DNA from: Frankia umida | GTDB taxonomy: Bacteria; Actinomycetota; Actinomycetes; Frankiales; Frankiaceae | Direction of reading: 5' to 3' | Assembly: GCF_023242945.1 (NCBI RefSeq) | Contig: NZ_JALKFT010000003.1 | Location: forward strand, 248,001 to 312,000 | DNA: 64,000 nt | In this document: positions 29,646 to 38,206 of the stretch, piece by piece | How positions within the stretch are numbered: the first letter of the stretch is position 1 | Layout of the letters: every line of letters starts with the position of its first letter | The notes under the pieces: generated by a model | Database searches by the model: none | Told to the model about the DNA's origin: nothing | The model's input: the letters and a program-made list of their open reading frames with translations, nothing else | Translations under genes and position numbers: made by a program

Positions 29646-30772
29646 CAGACGGTTCTCGCGACGGTAGAGCTGGCCCGCAGCAGCACCGCGATGACGATCG
29701 GCGCGCCGATCAGGGAGGCCACGATGTTGATCGGCAGCGCCAGACCGGTACCGGGCACCTGGGCGACGATCGAGCAGAACAGCGACACGACCGCCCCGGC
29801 GAGCGCGCAGGCGGGCAGCAGAACACGATGGTCGGCGGTGGCGAGCAGCCGGCGGGCCAGATGCGGCACGGCGATGCCGAGGAAGCTGATCGGGCCGCAG
29901 AACGCCGTCACCGTCCCGGCGAGCAGCGATGCGCCGAGCAGGGTGACAGTACGCAGCCGGCGGACGTGCACCCCCACGGTGCGGGCGTAGTTCTCCCCGA
30001 GCAGCAGGGCGTTGAGCGGCTTCATCGAACCGAGCGCGAGCAGCAGGCCGGCCCCGATCGTCGGCGCGAACACGACGAGGTCGCCGGGGGAGACCCCGGA
30101 GTAGCTGCCGAGCTGCCAGGTCCAGTACTGCAGGGCACGCTGCGGCGCGGTCCAGGTCAGCAGCAGCCCGATGAACGAGAACACCGCCGCGCCGACGATG
30201 ACGCCGATGACGAGCAGGGTGACGACCGAGCGGACCCAGCGGGCGAGCAGCAGCACCGCGGACAGCACCACGGCCGCGCCCAGGGCACCGGCGGCGACGA
30301 CCGCGACCCGCCCGGTACCGATGGCGCCGGCGGTGAACGCCCCCGCCGACCCGCCGGCACCGGTGACCACGAGGGCGACGCCGAGGCTCGCCCCGGCGCT
30401 CACCCCGAGCGAGTACGGATCGGCCAGCGGATTACCGAACAGGGTCTGCATCTGCAGGCCGGCCACCCCGAGGGCGGTACCGGCGAGCGCCGCCGTCGCC
30501 GCCCGTGGCAGCCGCACCTGTGTGATCACCACCGACCAGCGTGGATCGGTGGGGTCCGCGCCGACGAGCACCCGCAGGGTGTCCGGCAACGGCACCCACA
30601 CCGAGCCGACCGCGACGGCGAGCAGGAACATCGCCGCGGTCGCGACGGCGAGGCCGAGCAGCGCGCCGACCGGCCGCCGCCTGGCCACGGCCGCAGGAGC
30701 ACCGGTCGCCTGTGCGTCGACCGCCAGTCGATGATCGACGACGACGCCGCCGGCGGGCAGGCCCGCGGTCAC
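29645..30772 (-). CDS. btuC: FecCD-family ABC permease
   Basis: 375 residues, the standard size for FecCD/BtuC permeases. About ten transmembrane helices can be seen, with the family marks VRLPRAATAALAGTALGVAGLQMQ, NPLADPYSLGVSAGASLG, and GPISFLGIAVPHLARRL (coupling-helix region) near the C-terminus. Starts with GTG at 30772, 11 bases after the binding-protein stop, and ends in an ATGA overlap with the ATPase. Together with its neighbours it forms a complete importer. The symbol follows from the riboswitch; a siderophore substrate is the alternative. Confidence 0.9.
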   Translation of the reverse strand: MTAGLPAGGVVVDHRLAVDAQATGAPAAVARRRPVGALLGLAVATAAMFLLAVAVGSVWVPLPDTLRVLVGADPTDPRWSVVITQVRLPRAATAALAGTALGVAGLQMQTLFGNPLADPYSLGVSAGASLGVALVVTGAGGSAGAFTAGAIGTGRVAVVAAGALGAAVVLSAVLLLARWVRSVVTLLVIGVIVGAAVFSFIGLLLTWTAPQRALQYWTWQLGSYSGVSPGDLVVFAPTIGAGLLLALGSMKPLNALLLGENYARTVGVHVRRLRTVTLLGASLLAGTVTAFCGPISFLGIAVPHLARRLLATADHRVLLPACALAGAVVSLFCSIVAQVPGTGLALPINIVASLIGAPIVIAVLLRASSTVARTV

Positions 30773-30782
30773 GATGCCCGGC

Positions 30783-32102
30783 TCATGAGGTCAGCCGACG
30801 GTAGAAGGCGAACCGGTGGTCCTTCGCCAGGTCGGGATGCAGGATCGCGACGAGGTCGCCGAGGACGAGATCGGGGCCGGTGACCCCGCGTTCCCAGTAG
30901 TCGTTACCGCCACCAGGGCCGATCACCAGCGTGTTCGTCCACACCTGGCCGCCGGCGCGGGTCGCGGCCAGCGTGCCGTAACGGGAGTCCTCCTTCGTCG
31001 CGTCGCCGATCGTCTTCCACTCGCCGTCGGCGAGCCAGATCGGCGCGGACCCGGCCTTGGCATACACCGCCTCGAAGGCGAGTTCCAGGCTGCCGGTGTC
31101 GCGGGTGCCCGACCACGGGTAGCCGGCACCGGCGTCGGCGAGAAGCTTGCCGACGTAGCTGCCGCCCGAGGGCATGTACCAGGTGCCCTGGTACATCGAG
31201 CCCGGCAGGACGGCGACCGGCTGCTGACCGGCACCGCTGACCTTCGCGGCGATCGCGGTGTAGTCGCCGGCGATCCGGTCGAAGACCTTGCCGGCCTTCT
31301 CCTCGTCGCCGGTGAGCGCGGCCATCACCTTGATCCATTCGGCGCGGCCGAGTGGGTCGCCCTCCAGCCATTCGGCGTTGGCGACGACCGGGACCCCGCC
31401 GCGCCGGATGGCGGCGTAGTCCGGTGAGTCGGTGCCGTCGGTCATCAGCACGTCCGGCCGGCCGGTGACGACCTTCTCGACGTTGATCTTCCCGCCGGCG
31501 GCGTACTCGGTGACCCTGCCCTCGGTGATCAGGCGGCGGATGTCGGCGTTGACGACGCTGGCGGCGCTGGCCACCCCGGTCAGGGTGTCGGTGCGGTCCA
31601 GGTCGACGAGCAGCGGCAGATGGGTCGTCGATCCCGAGTACAGGCTGCGGATCGGCACCTCGATCCGTGGCGCTGATCCGAGCGCGCCGGTGAGCGTCGG
31701 CGCGGGCGCGCCGCAGTGCACCAGCACATAGGACTCGGGCCGGCCATCCGGGTAGGGCTGTTTGACGGTGAGTACCTGATAGCTCTGGTGATAGCTGATC
31801 GTGACGTTTCGGGCGTGGCTGAACGTCGATTTGACCGGGAAGTAGTCGGTGTCCTGCCTGAAGTCGGTGATGCAGCCGCGGGCGTCGGTTCCGCCCGCCG
31901 ACCCCGGGTCGTCGTCCCCGCAGGCACCGAGGGACACCGCGGCAAGGAGCGCGGCGAGGACAGCGACCAGCGGCCGGACGCCACCACGGCAGCGGCGCGC
32001 CCACCTCGGCGACCGCGCAGGGGACGGATCGGATCTCCCGGGCTCGCCGCGGTGGCGTCGTCCGGCATCGATGGGAAGAAAAAGGTATGTCGGCGCGCGC
32101 AC
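30783..32102 (-). CDS. ABC-transporter binding lipoprotein, FecB/BtuF-type
   Basis: 439 residues from GTG 32102, which has GGAGAGG 8 bases upstream; longer frames to 32261 run into the riboswitch. A long basic N-region leads into hydrophobic LVAVLAALLAAVSLGAC, a lipobox with the modified Cys near residue 60. The mature part has a cobalamin/siderophore-binding fold layout: SARPDVLMTDGT-type substrate strand (RPDVLMTDG), VPVVANAEWLEGDPLGRAEWIKVMA and a closing ILHPDLAKDHRFAFYRRL. About 100 residues between the lipobox and the first lobe (CITDFRQDTDYFPVKST onward) are more than the simplest BtuF has. First gene of the riboswitch operon. Confidence 0.88.
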   Translation of the reverse strand: MRAPTYLFLPIDAGRRHRGEPGRSDPSPARSPRWARRCRGGVRPLVAVLAALLAAVSLGACGDDDPGSAGGTDARGCITDFRQDTDYFPVKSTFSHARNVTISYHQSYQVLTVKQPYPDGRPESYVLVHCGAPAPTLTGALGSAPRIEVPIRSLYSGSTTHLPLLVDLDRTDTLTGVASAASVVNADIRRLITEGRVTEYAAGGKINVEKVVTGRPDVLMTDGTDSPDYAAIRRGGVPVVANAEWLEGDPLGRAEWIKVMAALTGDEEKAGKVFDRIAGDYTAIAAKVSGAGQQPVAVLPGSMYQGTWYMPSGGSYVGKLLADAGAGYPWSGTRDTGSLELAFEAVYAKAGSAPIWLADGEWKTIGDATKEDSRYGTLAATRAGGQVWTNTLVIGPGGGNDYWERGVTGPDLVLGDLVAILHPDLAKDHRFAFYRRLTS

Positions 32103-32149
32103 GCGGACCGCCTCTCCAACACCTCGTGGAAGGGTCACTCGGATGCCGT

Positions 32150-32308
32150 GGCCGGTCTCCTGGCTGACGGGTAAGCCTTCCCCGGCCCGCCTTCCCAGGC
32201 GCAACAGCAGCCCAGTGACTCCACGCGGACGACGTGGAAAAGGCCGGGAAATCCCGATCACAGTGGCGAGGGCCGCGCCGGCCTGTCACCGGCTTCCCGA
32301 ACACCACG
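32150..32308 (-). promoter_or_regulatory. Cobalamin riboswitch (operon leader)
   Basis: On the minus strand the conserved blocks of the cobalamin aptamer occur in order: GGGAAGCCGGTG, then CCGG, CCTCGCCACTGTGA, later GGGAAGGC and finally the B12-box-like GTCAGCCAGGAGACC near 32153-32167. It ends about 48 bases before the GTG of the binding-lipoprotein gene. It would switch the importer operon off when adenosylcobalamin is abundant. Confidence 0.92.
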
Positions 32309-32518
32309 ACATGGCAAAAATATGCTGAAAATTATCTGCCCGCAAGAAGTACTGGCTGATTGTGCTGCTATCACCCGGAATTTCTGCCGGTCAGTGAACC
32401 AAATGCCGGAAGAATGCCGAAGCAGGGAGATGGCCGGCCAGAACGCGAGTCATCGGGAAGGGAAACCAGCCCGGTCTCGTGGCGCGACCGCCGCCGCATC
32501 CGCGTCGTCAACCCCTGC

Positions 32519-32737
32519 TCAGTGGCAGGGGAAGCCGAGGAAGTGACGCGCGTCATGGACGAACTCGTGGATATGCGTATCCGAGCCGAACATCGACGTG
32601 GCGCCCTGATCGACTCCGATGAAGTAGAGCAGTAGCAGCGACAGCAGCGCGGTCAGGCCCAAGGCCGCCGCTCGAGCCGTCAGCGGGAAGGAGATCGACC
32701 GATGCCGCGACTGCGGATCGGCGATGGGTGTCGTCAT
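32519..32737 (-). CDS. cbtB: CbtB-type cobalt transporter subunit
   Basis: 72 residues: a short polar N-terminus, one transmembrane helix (AAALGLTALLSLLLLYFIGV), then a His-rich, Cys-ending tail, HIHEFVHDARHFLGFPCH, the signature of CbtB. CbtB normally works with the larger membrane protein CbtA, and both are usually B12-regulated. A second cobalamin riboswitch precedes this gene, but no cbtA lies downstream. Start ATG 32737. Either CbtA is elsewhere, or this protein helps another cobalt or corrinoid carrier. Confidence 0.9.
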   Translation of the reverse strand: MTTPIADPQSRHRSISFPLTARAAALGLTALLSLLLLYFIGVDQGATSMFGSDTHIHEFVHDARHFLGFPCH

Positions 32738-32769
32738 AGGTGCCCCCTGGGATTGTGCGTCCCGACTGG

Positions 32770-32909
32770 TTGGACTGCTGGTGCTCGGGTCTGACTCCCG
32801 CCCCGCCGCCCCGAAGGACGGACGGGCCGGTCACAGTGGCGCAACCGTGCCGGGATTTCACCGGCTTCCTCGCACAAGCAATCGGATTATCTGGTTTCCA
32901 CCGGGTTCC
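32770..32909 (-). promoter_or_regulatory. Second cobalamin riboswitch, upstream of cbtB
   Basis: Minus-strand blocks GGAAGCCGGTGAAA, TCCCGGCACGG, TTGCGCCACTGTGACC and GGGAGTCAGACCCG are the actinobacterial cobalamin-aptamer core. Its 3' end lies about 33 bases before the cbtB ATG, so control is probably at translation or termination. It differs from the first riboswitch in length and 3' half, suggesting a different aptamer class. Confidence 0.88.
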
Positions 32910-33164
32910 TGTCAACAACTGAGAACAGAACGGACAATGTGGCCAGCCGGCTCGGTGTGACCGGAGCGGGCAGGTTCGACGGGAACCCTGGGGTCGCGCC
33001 ACGGCCACCGGGCTGGGGCCGATCATCGCGGGGTGGGCTTCTGGGATCCCGCAAGGACCGTCTGGTAGTGCCCGACTCTGGCGAGCCGGGAGGTGCGGAA
33101 CGTGAGCGTGTCCTGTGCGGCTCACCTGCCATGATTATGTCACTGAGAGTTACATTTCATCCGA

Positions 33165-33569
33165 ATGGGTAATCGCCCGGACGCCAGAGAAGCTGTGGCG
33201 GAGACTGTGAAGCCCCGACGGCCGGTCGACGATGACGAAGAAGATGACGAAGAATTCGCGACTGTCCCCCGGGCGGAGTACGAGCGACTGCAGGCCAGCC
33301 GGCGCCAGTTCGGCGCCGAGACCAGCCGCGGCCACATCCTGCGCGACGAACAGGCGCGGTTGCGGCAGCTCATCGCTGACGTAGCAGCCGCCCTGGGGCG
33401 GCCGAACAGCCCCATCTGCATGTCGTGTGTACCCGCTGCGGCACGCTGCGCGAGATCGCGGAGCCCGGCCGAACCCGCTCCCGGCGCGGTCGCGCATCTG
33501 GCGGCGATCCCCGGGCTGGATGTCGTCGGCCCCGCGACGCTTGCCATCTATGGACGCCGCGAGCGCTGA
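33165..33569 (+). pseudogene. Hybrid frame ending in a Fur-family remnant
   Basis: The open frame starts at ATG 33165 with an acidic N-terminus (DDDEEDDEEFATVPRAEYERLQ) I cannot assign. Its last third belongs to a Fur-type regulator only if two compensating shifts are made: near 33400 a second frame reads HLHVVCTRCGTLREIAEP (zinc CxxC), and the first frame resumes with AHLAAIPGLDVVGPATLAIYG. The winged-helix DNA-binding half of Fur is absent. It lies directly upstream of a Nur-type box and a nickel/cobalt permease, so it may be the relic of the Nur gene. Confidence 0.6.
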
Positions 33570-33594
33570 TGGGCCGCCTGACGGCGCCCCATCA
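33567..33594. terminator. Hairpin after the Fur-like remnant
   Basis: TGATGGG(C)CGCC with a short loop and GGCG(C)CCCATCA form a strong stem that begins at the stop codon of the Fur-like frame. No T tract follows. Confidence 0.55.
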
Positions 33595-33629
33595 GCCAAA
33601 CCAGCGCGGTCGGCCCCACATCATGCCAG

Positions 33630-33646
33630 TTGCAACATCCTTGCAA
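33630..33646 (+). promoter_or_regulatory. Nur-type nickel operator
   Basis: TTGCAA-CATCC-TTGCAA matches exactly the TTGCAA-N5-TTGCAA motif of the Streptomyces nickel-responsive Fur-family regulator Nur. A further TTGCAT occurs 12 bases downstream. It lies about 225 bases before the permease start and likely represses it under high nickel. Confidence 0.75.
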
Positions 33647-33869
33647 GAGCGACATAGTTGCATCTGTGTTGATGCCGGCGGGTCGACGGAGCCCTTCCGG
33701 CGCCTCCGGCTGACCTGTCCGATCCGGTGCCCCGCAGTCACGACACGGACCACTCGCCGATCCAGCCGAGCGATGTGGGTCCTGCTTCCGCGTGGCCGCT
33801 CGGCCTGCGCCCGGCCCATTCCCTCCTGGGCCCGCGTCGAGCCTGTTCCCCGCAGTGAGGAGACCTCTG

Positions 33870-35060
33870 GTGGCCCACCCATCCCCCGGCGTCGGCGAGC
33901 CGTCCCTGCCGAGGCGGCTGGCCCGGTTCCGGCACAGCCTCACGGGGGCGGACAAGCGGTCCCTGGCGGGGATGACCGCGTTTATCGTCCTGCTGCACGT
34001 GGTGGGATTTGTCGTTCTGCTCACCCTTGTCACCCCGCATGGCTACCATCTCGGCGGCGACCATCCGGTGTTCACCGCCGGGGTCGGCGTCCTGGCCTAT
34101 ACCTTCGGACTCCGCCACGCCTTCGACGCCGACCACATCGCCGCTGTCGACAACACCACTCGTAAGCTCATCGCCGACAACACGGCGCGGGAAGCCGAAG
34201 GTGCGGGCCCGCAACGCCGACCGCTCTCGGTCGGGTTCTGGTTCTCCCTCGGCCACTCGACGATCGTCTTCGCGCTCGCGTTCCTGCTTTCGGTCGGTAT
34301 CAAGTCCCTGGTCGGGCCGGTCGAGGACGACTCCTCCAGGCTTCACACCATCACCGGCGTGATCGGCCCGTCGGTCTCAGGTGTCTTCCTGTGGGTGTTG
34401 GGGATCCTGAACCTCGCCGCCCTGCTTGGCATCGTCAAGGTCTTCCGCGAGATGCGCAACGGGCACTACAACGAGCAGGAACTCGAGCGACGGCTGGACT
34501 CCCGCGGTTTTATGAACCGTTTCCTCGGTGGCCTGACCAGGACGGTCACCAAGCCGTGGAACATCTACCCGATCGGTGTGCTGTTCGGCCTCGGATTCGA
34601 CACCGCGACCGAGGTTGGCCTGCTCGTCCTCGCCGGCGGCGCCGCGGCGTTCGACCTGCCCTTCTACTCGATCCTTGTGCTGCCGATCCTGTTCGCCGCC
34701 GGCATGTGTCTCATGGACACCATTGATGGTGTGTTCATGAACGCCGCCTACGGCTGGGCATTCGCCCGTCCGGTTCGCAAGGTGTTCTACAATCTGACCA
34801 TCACCACCATCTCGGTGATCGTTGCGCTCGTTATCGGCACGATCGAACTTGTCGGTGTCCTTGCTGACCGGTTCACGATCGAGTCCGGGCCGTTCGCCTG
34901 GATCGCCAACATCAACCTCGACTACGCCGGCTACGGCATCGTCGGCCTTTTCTTCCTCGCCTGGGCCATCGCGCTCGCTGTCTGGTACTTCGGCCGCGTC
35001 GAGGAACGCTGGACCGCCAACCTCCCCAGCGAATCGACCCAGCCCGCCGAAACCAGCTGA
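33870..35060 (+). CDS. NiCoT-family nickel/cobalt permease
   Basis: 396 residues from GTG 33870 (GAGGAG upstream). Family signature HAFDADHI in the second transmembrane helix, with FWFSLGHSTIVFAL, the GLGFDTATEVG motif, and LPILFAAGMCLMDTIDG. About eight transmembrane segments. The metal is Ni or Co; the Nur-type box upstream favours nickel, while the neighbouring cobalamin genes fit cobalt. The symbol is left blank since substrate cannot be told. Confidence 0.93.
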   Translation: MAHPSPGVGEPSLPRRLARFRHSLTGADKRSLAGMTAFIVLLHVVGFVVLLTLVTPHGYHLGGDHPVFTAGVGVLAYTFGLRHAFDADHIAAVDNTTRKLIADNTAREAEGAGPQRRPLSVGFWFSLGHSTIVFALAFLLSVGIKSLVGPVEDDSSRLHTITGVIGPSVSGVFLWVLGILNLAALLGIVKVFREMRNGHYNEQELERRLDSRGFMNRFLGGLTRTVTKPWNIYPIGVLFGLGFDTATEVGLLVLAGGAAAFDLPFYSILVLPILFAAGMCLMDTIDGVFMNAAYGWAFARPVRKVFYNLTITTISVIVALVIGTIELVGVLADRFTIESGPFAWIANINLDYAGYGIVGLFFLAWAIALAVWYFGRVEERWTANLPSESTQPAETS

Positions 35061-35120
35061 CCATGCTGTCACCCGGGATGGCCGGGATGGGTGGGGCGTA
35101 CTGGTTCGGTTGGCTGTCGG

Positions 35121-36425
35121 TCAGGCCCGGTCCTGGTAGATGTCGGGGATACCGTCGTGGTCGCGGTCGACCGTTTCCGCTTCCTGTATCCGGCGGTAGA
35201 CACGGCTGCGCAGGCGCAGGGCCACGGCGGCCAGCAGGGCGGCGAGCAGGGAGCCGGTCAGGACGGCGATCTTGACGTGGTCGTCGCGTGTGCTGCCGGT
35301 GCCGAAGGCCAGTTCGCCGATGAGCAGGGAGACGGTGAATCCGATACCGGCGAGGACGGCCAGGCCGAGGACGTCGACCCAGGCCAGCCCGTCGTCGAGG
35401 GTGGCACGGGTGAAGCGGGCCACCAGGTAGGTGGCGGTCATGATGCCCAGTGGTTTTCCGACGACGAGGCCGATGACGATGCCGACGGCGGCGCGGTCGG
35501 AGAGCGCGTCGGTCAGTCCGTTCAGGCCGCCGATGGTGACTCCGGCGGAGAAGAACGCGAAGACCGGTACCGCCACTGCGGCGGAGAGGGGTCGCCAGCG
35601 GTGTTCGAAGTGCTCGGCCAGCCCGGGGCCCGCGTCGGGTCCACCGGCGCGCTTGCTGCGCAGCACCGGCACGGCGAAGCCCAGCAGCACGCCGGCGACG
35701 GTGGCGTGCACGCCGGAGGCGTGGACGAGTGTCCAGGTGGCGGCGGCCAGAGGCAGCAGGAGCCACCATGAACGCACCCGGCGTTGCACCAGCAGGGTGA
35801 ACACCGCCAGCGGCACCAGGGCGCCCAGCAGCGGGAGGACGCGGAGATCCCGGGTGTAGACGACGGCGATGATGACGATGGCGATCAGGTCGTCGACGAC
35901 CGCGAGGGTGAGCAGGAAGGTCCGCAGCGCGGACGGCAGATGCCGGCCGATGACCGCGAGCACCGCCAGGGCGAAGGCGATGTCGGTGGCGGTCGGGATC
36001 GCCCAGCCGCGTGCGGCGTCACCGCCGAGGTTGACCAGCGTGTACAGCATGGCCGGGACGGCCACGCCACCGACGGCGGCGAGGACCGGGACCGCGGCTC
36101 GTCGGGGGTCGCGGAGGTCCCCGGCGACGAACTCGCGTTTGAGTTCCAGCCCGGCGACGAAGAAGAAGATCGCCAGCAGGCCGTCGGCGGCCCACTGGGC
36201 CAGGGTGAGGTTCAGGTGCGCCCAGGACGGGCCGACCTGGTAGGACAGCATCGACTGGTAGGACTCCGACCACGGTGAGTTCGCCCAGGCGAGGGCCAGG
36301 ACCGTGGCCGCGAGCAGCAGCGCGCCACCGATGGTCTCCCGGCGCAGGATCGCGGCGATGCGACGGGTCTCGGGCCACGACCTGCGATCGAACACGCTGA
36401 ACCGGCGAGGCGGGGGCTGACTCAT
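35121..36425 (-). CDS. nhaA: Na+/H+ antiporter NhaA
   Basis: 434 residues, about 12 transmembrane helices. The paired Asp of the ion site is in AVVDDLIAIV, the second Asp motif is TATDIAFALAVL, and FFFVAGLELKREF marks the periplasmic-face helix. Exchanges 2 H+ for Na+ and supports pH and salt tolerance. The last 15 residues (DRDHDGIPDIYQDRA) form a DxDxDG calcium-loop-like tail outside the antiporter domain. Convergent with the nickel permease. Start ATG 36425. Confidence 0.96.
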   Translation of the reverse strand: MSQPPPRRFSVFDRRSWPETRRIAAILRRETIGGALLLAATVLALAWANSPWSESYQSMLSYQVGPSWAHLNLTLAQWAADGLLAIFFFVAGLELKREFVAGDLRDPRRAAVPVLAAVGGVAVPAMLYTLVNLGGDAARGWAIPTATDIAFALAVLAVIGRHLPSALRTFLLTLAVVDDLIAIVIIAVVYTRDLRVLPLLGALVPLAVFTLLVQRRVRSWWLLLPLAAATWTLVHASGVHATVAGVLLGFAVPVLRSKRAGGPDAGPGLAEHFEHRWRPLSAAVAVPVFAFFSAGVTIGGLNGLTDALSDRAAVGIVIGLVVGKPLGIMTATYLVARFTRATLDDGLAWVDVLGLAVLAGIGFTVSLLIGELAFGTGSTRDDHVKIAVLTGSLLAALLAAVALRLRSRVYRRIQEAETVDRDHDGIPDIYQDRA

Positions 36426-36680
36426 GGTGGGACTCCTAGCCGAGGGGTCAGGTCACACGCTGCCGACCAGACTTCCCGGCGCACCAACACCAATACTGCC
36501 CACCCTAGCGGTGCGCGTGGCCGGGCGGCGAACCGGACGTCGACTCCAGCCACGACGCCGACGCCCTGGGCTGGAGTTTGACCCCGAGGTGTCGATCGTC
36601 GTCGGTCTGCATGCCGTCGGGATGCCGCCACCGGTGCACGGCGACGGCATCCCGACGGGCGTGGGTTCGCTCTGGCTGCG

Positions 36681-37064
36681 CTAGCCCTGTTCTCCCGCGT
36701 TGAGGGCCTGCAGGAGAAGGCCGCGGTGATCCGGTGAGAGATGGCCGGCGAAGTAGCGCAGTACCGTGCCGGGATCGTCGCCTCTGCGCAGGAGCTTCAC
36801 CATCTGTACCGCGGCGTGGTCCTCGGCTCGTTGCAGTGGCCGATAGGCGAATCCTCGTCCATGCGGTGTCCGTTCGGCGAGGCCCTTGGCCACCAGCCGT
36901 AGCAGAGTGGTCGCTATCGTGCTCTGCGCGAGATCTCCACCGAGCCGGTGCTGGACCTGCATGGGCATCAGCGGTTCGGACGTGGCCCAGAGCAGGGCCA
37001 GTACCTCGCGTTCCAACTCGCCGGCCGCGCGTCTGTGCGCGACCGGCATGACTGTCACAGGCAT
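36681..37064 (-). CDS. BlaI/MecI-type winged-helix repressor
   Basis: 127 residues from ATG 37064. Winged helix: ELEREVLALLWATSEPLMPMQVQHRLGGDLAQSTIATTLLRLV, then the wing GRGFAYRPLQ and a C-terminal dimerisation region (LSPDHRGLLLQAL). BlaI/CopY proteins dimerise and are removed by proteolysis or metal. The usual M56 peptidase partner is not seen; instead a membrane protein (37307) is divergently placed but read on the same minus strand upstream. Its regulon cannot be told. Confidence 0.88.
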   Translation of the reverse strand: MPVTVMPVAHRRAAGELEREVLALLWATSEPLMPMQVQHRLGGDLAQSTIATTLLRLVAKGLAERTPHGRGFAYRPLQRAEDHAAVQMVKLLRRGDDPGTVLRYFAGHLSPDHRGLLLQALNAGEQG

Positions 37065-37306
37065 GGCAACTCCGCGGGTTACCGACCGGTCCGGAATCGC
37101 GCTGGCCTGGCCGGCGCGGCGGGCCGGCACACCAGGCAGGTCGGACCCGGTCGAGGCTCGAAGGTCGGCCCGCCGTCCACCCCGGACGCGGGTGTGGACC
37201 TTGACCGGCCGACATCCCGTTCCACCTCACGGCGACGGAACGGGCGACACCAGGTTCTGGCGCGGTCACCGGCGGTGCCTGCCGGCTGGAGGGCCGGTGG
37301 GACCGC

Positions 37307-37930
37307 TCAGACCGCGGCGCGGACCGGTGGGCCTCGGCGGACGACGATGTGGTGCAGCAGAACGGGCCGGCAGGTCCGGGTGTGGACGGGCCGGCGGGGG
37401 AGCGGACCGACCGCGGCCGGCGGAACGCACAGGCCCCGGCGGCGCAGCCTGCCGGCGGCGCGGCGGGCCACGGTCACGGCACCTCGGGCGGCCCGCCAGA
37501 GCAGGCGCTCGCCGACGGCGAGCCACCAGGCCAGCCCGATCGCGGCGAGGAGATGTGCCGCGATCATCGCCGGCCCGCCGGGAAGCAGGTCCACCCGCGC
37601 GGCCTCGTGGGTCATCGCCGCCAGATGGGTCGCGGACGTGCCCGTGGTGGATGCCGGGTGCGGGCTGCCGGTTGTGGTGGTGACGGCGAACGCGATGTGC
37701 AACCCGGTCTGGACAGCCAGTACGAGCCCGGTGAGGCGCGGCCACGACAGCCGTGCCGCCGATGCCCCCCAGCAGATCCGCCCGGCCAGGACGACCCCGA
37801 GGAGGACGACGGGGACCGATGGAGCCACCCCGCACGCGGCCCAGTGGGCGCCCACGGCCAGGGCGACGGCGATGGCCGCCACCGACCCGGCCCGGACACC
37901 ACGCCCCGCCGGCGTCGCAGCCCAGTTCAC
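37307..37930 (-). CDS. Actinobacterial integral membrane protein, unknown function
   Basis: 207 residues. Four to five hydrophobic segments (around 14-35, 40-58, 65-80, 108-130). Conserved-looking stretches include SWPRLTGLVLAVQTGLHIAF with a His in the membrane and AAHLLAAIGLAWWLAVGERLLW, a pattern I have seen in proteins beside copper chaperone and BlaI-type genes. The C-terminal 60 residues are basic and probably cytosolic. Upstream of the BlaI-type gene on the same strand, so perhaps one unit. Confidence 0.65.
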   Translation of the reverse strand: MNWAATPAGRGVRAGSVAAIAVALAVGAHWAACGVAPSVPVVLLGVVLAGRICWGASAARLSWPRLTGLVLAVQTGLHIAFAVTTTTGSPHPASTTGTSATHLAAMTHEAARVDLLPGGPAMIAAHLLAAIGLAWWLAVGERLLWRAARGAVTVARRAAGRLRRRGLCVPPAAVGPLPRRPVHTRTCRPVLLHHIVVRRGPPVRAAV

Positions 37931-38206
37931 GACACCACGTGGGGCACGGCGCCCCGCTCACACCGGGAACCCGGCCGGCTCTCGCGCGCGGACCGGGCCC
38001 GGATTCCCTCGAGCGATCCCGACCCGGACCCCGACCTCCGTCGTCCAGGGCGCGCCATCATGTCTCGTATCCTAGAAGATCAAAAACGGCTCCCGGCGTG
38101 TTTGGCCCGACCGCGGTCGGACGGGGCGACCGGCCGAACGCGGTCGCCCCGCGCATCTCCACCGCGTCGAAACGCCTGACAGCGATTGATGACGATTCCG
38201 GCTACG

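Noticed and set aside
33597..33869. A riboswitch in the leader of the Ni/Co permease
   Set aside because: Only a Nur box and a terminator-type hairpin were seen; no cobalamin or NiCo aptamer blocks.
37307..37930. CbtA partner for the lone cbtB
   Set aside because: The protein is too far away, of a different topology and without the CbtA His motifs.
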